Shown: positions 1-8,402, counted from the stretch's first letter. The stretch: DNA of 35,814 bases from Deltaproteobacteria bacterium (GCA_025355175.1 JANYAF010000137.1:1-35814), one strand, 5' to 3'. Numbers and translations are program-made. Notes: generated by a model not told the origin, from the letters alone.

Positions 1-1
1 A

Positions 2-247
2 CGGATGGATGGGTCCGGCTACCCCAGAAATCTGAAAGGGGAAGACATTCTCATGGAGGCCCGTATTCTTTCTGTTGCCGACGTGGTGGAGGCGATGGCT
101 TCCCACCGTCCCTATCGTGCCGGCTTGGGGATTGATGCGGCTCTGAATGAAATCGAGAAGAACAGGGGTATCTTTTACGACGAAGCTGTCGTAGACGCCT
201 GTCTGAGATTATTCCGGGAAAAAGGGTTTAAACTGGAAGGGGTTTGA
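2..247 (+). CDS. HD-GYP domain phosphodiesterase, 3' end only
   Basis: This is the C-terminal end of an HD-GYP protein; the 5' part lies outside the window. The frame is open from the left edge and begins with R-M-D-G-S-G-Y-P, the GYP signature that follows the HHE metal ligands in this family. It continues with the typical 'ARILSVADVVEAMASHRPYR' helix, in which the Asp of VAD and the HRPYR segment are conserved. HD-GYP proteins hydrolyse cyclic di-GMP (some act on cGAMP), usually fused to sensory or receiver domains. Those N-terminal domains cannot be seen here. The stop is TGA at 245-247. No clear terminator follows. Confidence 0.9.
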   Translation, partial: RMDGSGYPRNLKGEDILMEARILSVADVVEAMASHRPYRAGLGIDAALNEIEKNRGIFYDEAVVDACLRLFREKGFKLEGV

Positions 248-418
248 TTTTCAGCGGTAATCCTCAACACAATTCGACATCGAGAGTCATTGATTCGTAC
301 TTGCTATCGGGCTTTGATCTCTGTTTCACGCCCGACGCCTGATTCCTATCGTCTCGCGCTCTTCTTTGCACCTCTGTGCCGCTGCTCCTTTGTCCTTCAG
401 GTTTTCACCATCAGCCTT
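248..418. other. Convergent intergenic spacer
   Basis: This is the 171-base space between the HD-GYP gene and the converging flavin oxidoreductase gene. It is pyrimidine-rich on the plus strand. I see no strong hairpin with a T-run, no repeat and no convincing gene. The open frames crossing it are antisense to the oxidoreductase. Confidence 0.5.
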
Positions 419-2341
419 TTATATTCTCAACCCTATCGCATACCCTTCTGCAATGGCATCCAGGGCTTTGCGGATTTTTACGGCGTCTCCAATGCTGAAG
501 AGCTCTGGAACTTTTCCCGCCAGTATTCCGGAAAGTTCGTTGCAAGGCTCTACACCCATAGCCAGAACAATCGTGTCATAAGAACCGATGTTTTCTTCGC
601 GGCCGTCTTTTTCAATGATCAGGCCGTCGGGTCGAAGCTCTTTGACCTTGGCGCTTAAGTAAATCCGGACGTTTTTCGCCGCCAGGTCCTTGAACAAAAA
701 CTCTCGGGCCGAGAGCGTTACGTCCTTTGCGATCTCGGGCTGCATCTCCACAATCGTCACATTCTTACCGTGATGAGCCAGATGGTTGGCTGTTTCCGTG
801 CCGATCATTCCTCCGCCGACGACGGCGACACGGCCTTTGACATTGGCTTTTCCTTCCAGAACATCCTGGGCAGTCACGATATTGACCTTTGGGGGACAGG
901 GTAAGGTCATAGACATTGGCTTACTTCCCGTGGCGATCACAACAACATCCGGTTTCTGCTCGCTGATGATGCTCTGGGTAAGCTCCGTCTGAAGATGGAT
1001 GGAAACATGGTGATCAGCCAGTTGCTTTTTCTGCCAGATGATAAATCCTGCTATTTCGCCTTTGTGCGGCGGGATGGCGGCGGTATAAAATTGCCCGCCA
1101 AGCTTTTCGGACTTTTCAAAAAGATGAACCTCATGCCCTCGAATGGCTGCAACCATGGCGGCCTCCATTCCGGCTGGTCCTCCCCCCGCAATGAAAACCT
1201 TCTTGCGAAGATCTGCCGGCCGAATCTGAAGCTCCATTTCTTTTCCCAGGGTGGGATTGACCATGCAGGTGGCGGGCTGGTAGAGTGATATTCTGCCGAT
1301 GCAGCCCTGCAGGCAGCCGATGCAGGAATTGATATCGGCAATTTGACCCCTCGCGGTTTTGTTGAGAAACTCGGGATCAGCAAGCGAAGCCCTGCCCATG
1401 GCCACCAAATCGGCCTTGCCGGAGGCCAGAATTTCTTCGGCAAGATAGGGATCATTGATCCGACCGACCGTGATGACCGGAATTTGAACAACGCCTTTTA
1501 CCTCACGGGCATAATCGGTAATCCAGCCGTGGCTGATGGCGGCAGGCGGTGCTATGCCGTAAAAGCTGCCATACGTGCCGGCGGAAATGTGAATAGCATC
1601 AATTGAAGCCTCCTCCAGCATGCGGCTGATGGCTTTCGTGTCTTCAATATTCCGTCCTCCGGGAACCAGTTCGTCCCCCGATATCCTGAAAAGGACAGGG
1701 AAGTCTTTCCCGACTTTGGCGCGGATGTTGGCCAGAATTTCCAGGGGAAAACGCATCCTGCTTAGTAAATTTCCTCCATACTCGTCGGTTCGCTTATTTG
1801 AATAAAGCGACATAAACTGGGCAATCAGGTAACCGTGACCGCCGTGGATTTCAATGCCGTCAAAACCCGCTTTCTTTGCCCTTCGCGCGCAATCACCAAA
1901 TTGTTCGACAATCTCAGCAATGTCATCACGCGTGAGTTCGCGGGGAATTTCCTGAATCATCGGGCAGGCCAAAGGCGAGGGCGCTACCGGTTGGCTGCCG
2001 ATCAGAAACTGGGAGGTCTGTCTTCCGGCATGATAGATCTGGGCGAAAATCCGGCCGCCGCTTTCATGAATCCTTTGAGTAAATTTGGCGTGGCTCGCGA
2101 TCTGGTCGTCGTTCCAGAGGCCCGGAATGTTCGGGAATCCTTTGCCGGTGGGGGACACCGCATAATCTTCTGTAATGATCAGGCCCCAGCCGCCCCGGGC
2201 CTTCGCTTCATGATAAGCGGTATATCTTTCTGTCGCCGTGCCGTCGGTATTGCAAAAGTTCATGACCATGGCCGGCACGACCAGCCTGTTGGGAATTTCC
2301 AGTTGAGCAATGCGGATGGATGAAAAAATATTTGTGAACAT
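419..2341 (-). CDS. Old yellow enzyme family flavin/Fe-S oxidoreductase (2,4-dienoyl-CoA reductase type)
   Basis: This 640-residue protein has the layout of FadH-type 2,4-dienoyl-CoA reductases and the bile-acid-inducible BaiCD/BaiH group. Residues about 1-330 form an FMN-binding TIM barrel, with HAGRQ near 104 and the His pair H166/H169 in EIHGGHGY. A [4Fe-4S] motif follows at C340, C343, C347 and C359. Residues about 380-640 form an FAD/NAD(P)H domain with GGGPAG at 386-391 and a second dinucleotide fold (VVGGGMIGTE) near 510. Such enzymes reduce activated C=C bonds of enoyl-CoA or related substrates. The substrate cannot be read from the sequence. The ATG has an AAGGAG site just upstream. 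The amidohydrolase gene lies 245 bases upstream on the same strand, which suits catabolism of ring or unsaturated acids, but that link is inference. Confidence 0.9.
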   Translation of the reverse strand: MFTNIFSSIRIAQLEIPNRLVVPAMVMNFCNTDGTATERYTAYHEAKARGGWGLIITEDYAVSPTGKGFPNIPGLWNDDQIASHAKFTQRIHESGGRIFAQIYHAGRQTSQFLIGSQPVAPSPLACPMIQEIPRELTRDDIAEIVEQFGDCARRAKKAGFDGIEIHGGHGYLIAQFMSLYSNKRTDEYGGNLLSRMRFPLEILANIRAKVGKDFPVLFRISGDELVPGGRNIEDTKAISRMLEEASIDAIHISAGTYGSFYGIAPPAAISHGWITDYAREVKGVVQIPVITVGRINDPYLAEEILASGKADLVAMGRASLADPEFLNKTARGQIADINSCIGCLQGCIGRISLYQPATCMVNPTLGKEMELQIRPADLRKKVFIAGGGPAGMEAAMVAAIRGHEVHLFEKSEKLGGQFYTAAIPPHKGEIAGFIIWQKKQLADHHVSIHLQTELTQSIISEQKPDVVVIATGSKPMSMTLPCPPKVNIVTAQDVLEGKANVKGRVAVVGGGMIGTETANHLAHHGKNVTIVEMQPEIAKDVTLSAREFLFKDLAAKNVRIYLSAKVKELRPDGLIIEKDGREENIGSYDTIVLAMGVEPCNELSGILAGKVPELFSIGDAVKIRKALDAIAEGYAIGLRI

Positions 2342-2380
2342 GATAAATCTCCTTATTAAATCGTCATGCCGGTGAATAAC

Positions 2381-2529
2381 CTAAAGGTCACGAGTGCCGT
2401 CATCCAGAATTAATCGATTATCCTGGATTTACCCTAATGACCTGATGACCAGAAGGTCACACGAGGTCACACGGGGTCACCCGAGGTTCGGACTACATTG
2501 CCTCTTCGCTTGCCCGGAACGCGTGACCT
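2381..2529. promoter_or_regulatory. Cluster of TGACC/GGTCA half-sites upstream of the flavin oxidoreductase
   Basis: GGTCA or TGACC half-sites recur in both orientations at about 2386, 2438, 2446, 2455, 2465, 2475 and 2524. One pair, TGACC-agaa-GGTCA at 2446-2459, is a perfect inverted repeat. The stretch 2451-2490 is an imperfect tandem decamer close to ACGAGGTCAC. The cluster sits about 45-190 bases upstream of the minus-strand oxidoreductase start, where an operator array would be expected. No regulator gene is adjacent, so the binding protein is unknown. Low-complexity duplication is the alternative explanation. Confidence 0.4.
2402..2428. repeat. Imperfect inverted repeat with TAATCGATTA core
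   Basis: ATCCAG (2402-2407) and CTGGAT (2423-2428) are inverted arms around the perfect palindrome TAATCGATTA (2411-2420). The element is 27 bases long and lies 60-87 bases upstream of the oxidoreductase start. It could be an operator for a dimeric repressor. No T-run follows on either strand, so it is not a classical terminator. Confidence 0.45.
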
Positions 2530-2586
2530 GAAAGGTTATGACAAAAATTAAAAATTACTCTCCGGAAAATGGCTTGATCTCCGGTC

Positions 2587-3528
2587 TTAATTGGAAGCAT
2601 CTGCCAGGCCGAAAATCGCTTTAGCGTTGCCGCCCAGAATCAGTTCGACTTCTTCTTTTGTAAAATGGATACCGGCAGGCGCTTTTTGAGGCAGGTCCCG
2701 GATAAACTGGACCATTGTTTTAATCGGATACAGAAGCGTCTGGACGGGAGCATCAGAACCGAACAGAATTTTTACGGGACCGACCAGATCAATGACTTCG
2801 CGCATTTGAAGGCAGAACAGGTCGTAATTTTTATAGGCCAAGGTGTCCCATACCGCCAGGTCCCCGTACAGGTTGGCTTGAAAGGCCGCCAGAGATGCCC
2901 AGGGCCGCCAGTTGATATACCCGCCCAGGTGAGCGGCAATCACTTTTATTTCCGGAAAGTCCACGGCGATATCGGCCAGCATCAGGGGTTCGGCAAATTT
3001 GCAGCGCCCTTTGGGCATCAGTGGCCCGGTGTGGGTAAGAAGAACTCCTTTATGTCTGGCCAGGATTTCCAGAACTTTGTACGATTCCGGGCCTGCCGGA
3101 TCAAAACCGTGATCCGGGTGATATTTAATGCCCCGCAGACCATATTCCTCAAAACACACTCTGGCCATCTCCGCTGCTTCCGGTCGTCTCGGGTCAATGC
3201 CCGCAAGGCCGATAATACGGCCGGGATGCCTGAGGGTCGCCTCCCCCAGCATCCGGTTCTGCTTTTGTATTTTCTCGGGAGTAACCAGCGGAAAATTTGA
3301 GTTGTCCACGTTCATGGCGATGGTGATATCAATGCCCGCTTCGTCCATCTTGCCGATGAGCTGGTCCGCCAGGGGATCTCCCCAAGTCTGCGCGGCAGTT
3401 TTTAACAGCGTTTCATAATCCGGGTTCATCCCCATCTTTTTCGCCTCATGGAAGATTAATTGAACCATCTCCGCGGCTCCTTTTTCACTCATGGCCGTCA
3501 TGTAGTGATAATGCGAATCGATGATCAT
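2587..3528 (-). CDS. Amidohydrolase family metal-dependent hydrolase/decarboxylase
   Basis: This 313-residue protein fits the amidohydrolase-2 (ACMSD-like) group. The N-terminal MIIDSHYHYM carries the HxH metal ligands H6 and H8. Later conserved metal and barrel motifs are KYHPDHGFD, LTHTG, IAAHLGG and the C-terminal FGSDAP with the catalytic Asp. Family members hydrolyse or decarboxylate small cyclic or aromatic acids. The substrate here is unknown. The start ATG at 3528 has a good AAGGAG site. It lies upstream of the oxidoreductase on the same strand with a 245-base gap, so co-regulation is possible but a shared transcript is uncertain. Confidence 0.85.
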   Translation of the reverse strand: MIIDSHYHYMTAMSEKGAAEMVQLIFHEAKKMGMNPDYETLLKTAAQTWGDPLADQLIGKMDEAGIDITIAMNVDNSNFPLVTPEKIQKQNRMLGEATLRHPGRIIGLAGIDPRRPEAAEMARVCFEEYGLRGIKYHPDHGFDPAGPESYKVLEILARHKGVLLTHTGPLMPKGRCKFAEPLMLADIAVDFPEIKVIAAHLGGYINWRPWASLAAFQANLYGDLAVWDTLAYKNYDLFCLQMREVIDLVGPVKILFGSDAPVQTLLYPIKTMVQFIRDLPQKAPAGIHFTKEEVELILGGNAKAIFGLADASN

Positions 3529-3581
3529 GCTTTTCTCCTTATTTGTTTTTAACCCTGACTTCTGACCTTCGGCCTTCTACC

Positions 3582-5534
3582 CTAAACATCCCAAATGAAA
3601 ATCACACCACTTGTCGGGAAAACCCATTCCTCGTTGGAAATTTTAATGTTGATTGATTTGCCTTTGCTGGCCTGTATAGCGGCCTGGGGATGACGGCCGG
3701 CAAAGAAGCTTTCCGCCCGGACATTTTTAAGCCCGGCATGTTCATAGTGAAAATTGATCTCGAGGCCGCGCGTTGGATACAACAGATACACGGGGAATGT
3801 CCTATTGCCCTTGGCTTTCTTGGTGAGGATTTCGATTTCGATCTTCACTTCCTTGTTGATCTTTTGTTTAAGCTGATCGCTGCCGCACCAGACTTCATAA
3901 CCGCGGTTGGTCTTTTTGGCTTCCATGATCGGAATGTCTTCGCCGTCGATGCGCATTTTCTCCACGGTAAAATCGCGTTCGATCACCAGATCATCGCCGC
4001 CGAGTATCCAGCGGTATTCGCAATGCTCGTCTTCAATGAGTGCTGCCAGCTGTGCGCTATCTGAGGCGCAACCGATCATGAAAATGTCGCTGCGGATGGT
4101 TTTCTTGTATTCGACATGGGTGCGCAACTGGAAATAAGCGTCCGCGCGCCTTTTATGATCGGCGGTTTCCGGCAGTTGTGAAATAGTAATATCGTAGCGG
4201 AAACAGGAGCGCAGTTCCAGCTGGCGGTCTTCCTTGCCAAACAGGGTTTCAAACATTTCATAGTAAATAGCGTCGCCCAGTTCCTCGTCGCGTGTGCGGG
4301 TTTGCAGACAATGCCGGATGATGCTGTCGATGCGCGCGATGGATTTTTCTTCGCCGGGCACAAAAATTCTGCGCAGTCTCGGCTCCACCGCATCGGTTTT
4401 TCCTTTTTGCAAAAAGACGCGCGGGGCGCGTTTACCCAGTGCACAAAGGACCTCGTAGCTGATGGTTTTGGCCTTGTCGGCAATTTCATTGGCGCTGATG
4501 TATTCGTCGTGCTGTCTGCCCAGTAAAACCACTTCATCTCCGACTTCGCAGTCGGGAATATGCGTGACGTCCAGTGTGCACATGTCCATGGACACCCGCC
4601 CGATGACCGGCGCGCGCCGGCTGCGAATGAGTGCTTCGCCCTGGTTAGACAGAATGAAAGGGTAGCCGTCGCCGTAACCCACCGGAATAGTCGCCACGCG
4701 GGTTTTACCTTTGGTGATATAGGTTCTGTTGTAGCCGATGCCGTAGCCTGCGGGGAATTCCTTGACGAGAACGATCGTCGTTTTAAAAGACATTACAGGC
4801 AGTAGCGTGGCGTTACGCTTGGTTTTTTCCGAGGGATAAATGCCGTACGTCATGATGCCGGGACGCGCCATTTCCAGTTTCAACGTCGGGGAATTCAGGA
4901 TCGCGCCGCTGTTATCCATATGCTTGATGGGAATGTCGATGCCTAACCGTTGCAATTCGCCAAGCAGTCCGGAAAACAACCGCCACTGCTCATCGTTGTA
5001 AGGCGTCATCAGTTCACTTGCGGCAAAGTGGCTGAACAGGCCCTCCAATGTGATATGGGGCAGTGTTTTAATGTGGCGGATCAAATCAATAGCTTCGCTG
5101 TGCATGGTGCCGCCGCGTCCCATGCCGGTATCGACTTCCACGTGAACGGATAATGTCCGGGAGGCGTGGGCCAACTGCTCTTCGAGAGCGCGGGCGAACC
5201 CCGCATCGGAAACAGACGGTGTGAGGTGGTATTTGATCATGTCGGGTATTTCCGACAAGGTGGAAGGCCCCAAAATGACAATGGGCGCCTCAACGCCGCT
5301 CACGCGCAACTGAATGCCCTCGTCGGCATTGGCTACACCCAGCATCCGTGCGCCCGCGCGCAAAGCGGCATGGGATATTTCAATCGCACCATGACCGTAA
5401 GCATCGGCCTTGACGGTTTGCATGAAATCAACCGCGTCGCCGAGCAGGCGTTTAATTTCCCGGAGATTGGCGGTAAAATTGTCCAGGTCCACTTCCACCC
5501 AGCTGCGGTATTTCTGCTCGTTTTTCAGGGGCAT
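3582..5534 (-). CDS. alr: Alanine racemase with a long unassigned C-terminal extension
   Basis: Residues 1 to about 375 are a complete PLP-dependent alanine racemase making D-alanine for peptidoglycan. The PLP lysine is K42 in VKADAYGHG. The second catalytic base is Y268 in GIGYNRTY. The ARPGIMTYG, TIPVGYGDGY and RVSMDMC motifs are intact. A normal Alr ends near residue 375, but this frame continues without interruption to residue 650. The extra part of about 270 residues starts near LRRIFVPGEEKS. It has a helical, charged first part and a second part rich in predicted beta strands that ends in a W-x-F-P-x-S-G-V pattern. I do not recognise the extension. The start has only a weak ribosome site (GGATTTGAAAT). 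The cyclase gene lies 66 bases upstream on the same strand, separated by a perfect palindrome. Confidence 0.9.
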   Translation of the reverse strand: MPLKNEQKYRSWVEVDLDNFTANLREIKRLLGDAVDFMQTVKADAYGHGAIEISHAALRAGARMLGVANADEGIQLRVSGVEAPIVILGPSTLSEIPDMIKYHLTPSVSDAGFARALEEQLAHASRTLSVHVEVDTGMGRGGTMHSEAIDLIRHIKTLPHITLEGLFSHFAASELMTPYNDEQWRLFSGLLGELQRLGIDIPIKHMDNSGAILNSPTLKLEMARPGIMTYGIYPSEKTKRNATLLPVMSFKTTIVLVKEFPAGYGIGYNRTYITKGKTRVATIPVGYGDGYPFILSNQGEALIRSRRAPVIGRVSMDMCTLDVTHIPDCEVGDEVVLLGRQHDEYISANEIADKAKTISYEVLCALGKRAPRVFLQKGKTDAVEPRLRRIFVPGEEKSIARIDSIIRHCLQTRTRDEELGDAIYYEMFETLFGKEDRQLELRSCFRYDITISQLPETADHKRRADAYFQLRTHVEYKKTIRSDIFMIGCASDSAQLAALIEDEHCEYRWILGGDDLVIERDFTVEKMRIDGEDIPIMEAKKTNRGYEVWCGSDQLKQKINKEVKIEIEILTKKAKGNRTFPVYLLYPTRGLEINFHYEHAGLKNVRAESFFAGRHPQAAIQASKGKSINIKISNEEWVFPTSGVIFIWDV

Positions 5535-5565
5535 ATTTTATTTCAAATCCTTTTATTACAAACCA

Positions 5566-5595
5566 CGTAGGGAACGGTCGCGACCGTTCCCTACG
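5566..5595. repeat. Perfect 30-base palindrome between cyclase and alr
   Basis: The half CGTAGGGAACGGTCG (5566-5580) is followed immediately by its exact reverse complement (5581-5595). No T-run follows on either strand, so it is not a standard intrinsic terminator. The GTAGGG lead-in recurs at 16499 and 27466 in front of other palindromic or half-palindromic cores, which suggests a dispersed intergenic repeat family. Confidence 0.85.
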
Positions 5596-5600
5596 ATCTG

Positions 5601-7865
5601 TTATTTCTTCGTCATCACAAACACCCCATCCCACGGCTCGGTCGGCGGGCGTTCCTTCAAATTTTTGCACCTTTCCATGTACATCGTCGATACGAAATCG
5701 CCGGGCCGGATGTCCAAGACGCACTGGAATGCTGCAATGGCCTCATCCCATTTCCCTTCCCGGTAGCGCGCCAAGCCTTTGGCAAAAGCATCGGTCAAAT
5801 CTTTAAAATTCGCTTCGTCTTTCTTTTCACCCAGCAGTTCATAAATTTTGACCGGTTTGATTTTGCCTTTGACGCGCACCCCGTCCAGTTCGCGGCAGCA
5901 GATGCTGTCTTTCACTTTTTCGTAAGTAAACTCACTGATGATAATGTTGGTGCCGTATTCCTTGTTGGTGCCTTCCAGCCGCGAGCCGAGGTTAACCATG
6001 TCTCCCATGACGGTATAGTCAAACCGCATCTCTGAGCCCATGTTGCCCACAACCATGTCGCCGGTGTTAATGCCGATGCCGATGTCAAAGACGGGGCGTC
6101 CTTCGTCTTTCCATTTTTTCTGCAGCTGACGCAACGCCTTCATCATCGCCAGTGCGGTGAGGCAGGCCCGGTGGGCATGATCCGGCTGATCAAGCGGTGC
6201 GCCGAATATGGCCATGATGGCGTCGCCCATGTATTTGTCGAGCAGGCCGTCGTGCTGGAACACCTCATTGGTCATGGCCGTGAGATATTCGTTGAGAAGC
6301 GCAACCAGCGCTTCCGGCGTCAGTTTTTCAGAAATGGCGGTAAAGCCGCGGATATCCGAAAATAAGACGGTTAAATCTTTCTTGTCGCCGCCGAGTTTGA
6401 GCTTGGTCGGGTCTTTGAGCATTTCGTTAATGACCGAGGCGGTCAGATAGTATTGAAACGCGCCGCGAATTTTCTTTTTCTCCCGCTCTTCCTTAAAATA
6501 ATGATAAATCGTGATGCCCAGATAGATCATCGCCATGGTTACAAACGGATAAACCAGGTTCAGCCAGATGTTGAATCTGAAAAAAATAAAAAAATTGACG
6601 GCGACAAACGCGGCAACCATCAGAAAGGCGGCGATCATCCCGGAGATCGGCCGCAGGCGTGGAATCAAAAGACCGACGGCCAGGCCGAAAAAGATAATCG
6701 CGCAAATATCCATAAAGTGTGTAAACGCGGAATGGGTTAGGAAATTCTGGTGCAAAATGTTATCAATAACGGTGGCGTGAATTTCCACGCCGGGATAAGT
6801 GGATGAAAAAGGCGTCACGCGCAGGTCATAGATGCCGACGGCGGTTGCGCCGACGAGAACTATCTTGTTTTTGAAGGTTTCCGGGGGAATTCTGTCTTCT
6901 AAAATATCAGCAACGGAATAGTGGGGAAATGTCTGGGGAGGCCCCCGATAGTTGATCAACAATTGCCCCGATTCATTCGTGGGAATAAGAATATCACCAA
7001 TGACGACGTTCTTTGCGCCATAGGTTTCCAAGTTCAGGGACAGAGCCGGAAAATCAAGATAGGCATGAACCAGTGAAACAGCCAGCGAGGAATAATAATT
7101 GTTTCCAAAAGCGATGGCCAGAGGCGACCAGCGGTAAGAGCCGTCGCTGTCCGGCAGCATGTTGAAATAGCCGCCGTTTTGCGCGGCGTCGGCAAGAGTT
7201 GAAATGTTGGCCTCTGGTGCGTAAGCACGCGGCAGATAGGAATCATCAGGCTTGTCTGCGGTGGAGTTGATCATTGCATAACGGGAATTTTCTATGCGCG
7301 CGGCATTATCGGCAATTCTATGCGCTGTGATATGCGCCAGGTCTTTTTCATGCCCCTTGCGTGGAAAATGAAAAAAGTAGCCTAGCGTGATGTTTGCGGC
7401 TTTCTGAATGGATGTGGCCAAAATCGCATCCGTGTCGGCTGCGGTTCTTTTCTTGTTCAGCAGGCTGATGACATTCGAATCGGAAACGCCGCTTTTTTTC
7501 ATTTCGGCGGCCAGCGCGTTGATGGTTTTCAGGTTGGTGTTGTCGTCCGGTTCGGAAAAAACAATATCAAAGCCGACCGCTTTGGCGCCTCCCTTTTTTA
7601 ATTGATCCACCAGACGGGCAATCGTTGTACGCGGCCAGGGCCAGCGTCCCAGTTCAGAAACGCTTTGTTCATCGATGGCGGCAATGACTGTTTCACCGCC
7701 AGGTGCAAGTTTGCCGCGTGACGCCATGCGCAGATCCAGCGTTTTAAGTTCCACGAGCCGCAAAAACTGAAAATCAAACAAAAACAGCATGAGCGCAACC
7801 AGAATCACAAAGATGGTTATTTTGAGAGGCGTGATCTGTAAAAGTGTTTTCAATTTTTGATTCAT
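5601..7865 (-). CDS. CHASE2-domain class III adenylate/guanylate cyclase
   Basis: This 754-residue membrane protein synthesises a cyclic nucleotide in response to an external signal. An N-terminal membrane helix (about 14-34) is followed by an extracytoplasmic CHASE2 sensor (about 35-375), with the typical DERSVSELGRWPWPR-like start (here DEQSVSELGRWPWPR). Three or so transmembrane helices span about 380-460. The cytoplasmic catalytic domain (about 495-680) carries the metal-binding Asp in VLFSDIRGFT and in KYMGDAIMAIFG, and the DYTVMGDMVNLGSRLE motif. The C-terminal tail (about 685-730) resembles one or two TPR-type helices (FAKGLARYREGKWDEAIAAF). Catalytic residues look intact. The Lys before YMGD favours ATP as substrate. 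An AGGGGAAG site precedes the ATG. Confidence 0.92.
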   Translation of the reverse strand: MNQKLKTLLQITPLKITIFVILVALMLFLFDFQFLRLVELKTLDLRMASRGKLAPGGETVIAAIDEQSVSELGRWPWPRTTIARLVDQLKKGGAKAVGFDIVFSEPDDNTNLKTINALAAEMKKSGVSDSNVISLLNKKRTAADTDAILATSIQKAANITLGYFFHFPRKGHEKDLAHITAHRIADNAARIENSRYAMINSTADKPDDSYLPRAYAPEANISTLADAAQNGGYFNMLPDSDGSYRWSPLAIAFGNNYYSSLAVSLVHAYLDFPALSLNLETYGAKNVVIGDILIPTNESGQLLINYRGPPQTFPHYSVADILEDRIPPETFKNKIVLVGATAVGIYDLRVTPFSSTYPGVEIHATVIDNILHQNFLTHSAFTHFMDICAIIFFGLAVGLLIPRLRPISGMIAAFLMVAAFVAVNFFIFFRFNIWLNLVYPFVTMAMIYLGITIYHYFKEEREKKKIRGAFQYYLTASVINEMLKDPTKLKLGGDKKDLTVLFSDIRGFTAISEKLTPEALVALLNEYLTAMTNEVFQHDGLLDKYMGDAIMAIFGAPLDQPDHAHRACLTALAMMKALRQLQKKWKDEGRPVFDIGIGINTGDMVVGNMGSEMRFDYTVMGDMVNLGSRLEGTNKEYGTNIIISEFTYEKVKDSICCRELDGVRVKGKIKPVKIYELLGEKKDEANFKDLTDAFAKGLARYREGKWDEAIAAFQCVLDIRPGDFVSTMYMERCKNLKERPPTEPWDGVFVMTKK

Positions 7866-8025
7866 ACGGCATGCTTCCCCTGTTAGAAAATCATACCAAA
7901 GCGCCGGGTAAAGTCAAGCTGTCCTTTGTTTCGCCGATAAAAGTTTTTGCCGATGATCCGGCTGCGATGATGTTTAACGGAATTTACTCGATGCGTAAAA
8001 AAATGGATAAAAAATCAATCAATGC
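7866..8025. other. Divergent intergenic region upstream of the desulforedoxin-like gene
   Basis: This space separates the minus-strand cyclase from the plus-strand small gene at 8118. A 61-codon plus frame crosses it but shows no family features and overlaps the cyclase start. Apart from the promoter annotated next to it, I see no hairpin or repeat. Confidence 0.4.
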
Positions 8026-8054
8026 TTGAAAGAAAATTATTTTTGGACTAAAAT
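8026..8054 (+). promoter_or_regulatory. Sigma-70-type promoter for the desulforedoxin-like gene
   Basis: TTGAAA (8026-8031) and TAAAAT (8049-8054) are separated by exactly 17 bases, each one mismatch from the -35 and -10 consensus. Transcription would begin near 8061, giving a leader of about 57 bases before the ATG at 8118. The surrounding DNA is AT-rich, as expected for a promoter. Confidence 0.65.
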
Positions 8055-8117
8055 CAAGTAAAATAGATTGCCAGAGGGCGAAAGTTAGTACCCACCAACA
8101 ACGAGGAGGGAGTGCAA

Positions 8118-8402
8118 ATGTCAAAATTAAAGCCTGGTGATGTTCTGAGTTGTGAAGTATGCGGACTTGCTGTCATTGTGGATGAGGAATGCGGCTGTAT
8201 GATCACCGAACTGATCTGCTGCGATGAGCCGATGGGCAACAAAGGTCCCAAACCGCCAAAGAAAGCGGTCGCGGCGCCTAAGAAAAAAGCGGTTGTGAAA
8301 AAGGCAAAACCGGCTGTGAAAAAATCTGTCGCGAAGAAACCGGTGGCGAAAAAAGCAGCTGCTAAAAAACCGACAGCAAAAAAGAAACCGGCCAAAAGAT
8401 AA
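8118..8402 (+). CDS. Desulforedoxin-like metal-ribbon protein with H1-like Lys/Ala/Pro tail
   Basis: This is a 94-residue protein. Residues 1-40 resemble desulforedoxin, or the N-terminal domain of desulfoferrodoxin: LKPGDVLSCEVCG supplies C12 and C15, and C34-C35 form the adjacent pair, the four expected metal ligands. Two further cysteines, C25 and C27, are extra. Residues 43-94 are a low-complexity basic tail of KKAxAKKP-type repeats, like bacterial histone-H1-like tails that bind DNA. Redox or metal binding joined to nucleic-acid binding is inferred. The ATG at 8118 is preferred over an in-frame GTG at 8112, because GGAGGG (8105-8110) is correctly spaced only for the ATG. The gene has its own promoter and a downstream terminator, so it is probably monocistronic. 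Confidence 0.85.
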   Translation: MSKLKPGDVLSCEVCGLAVIVDEECGCMITELICCDEPMGNKGPKPPKKAVAAPKKKAVVKKAKPAVKKSVAKKPVAKKAAAKKPTAKKKPAKR

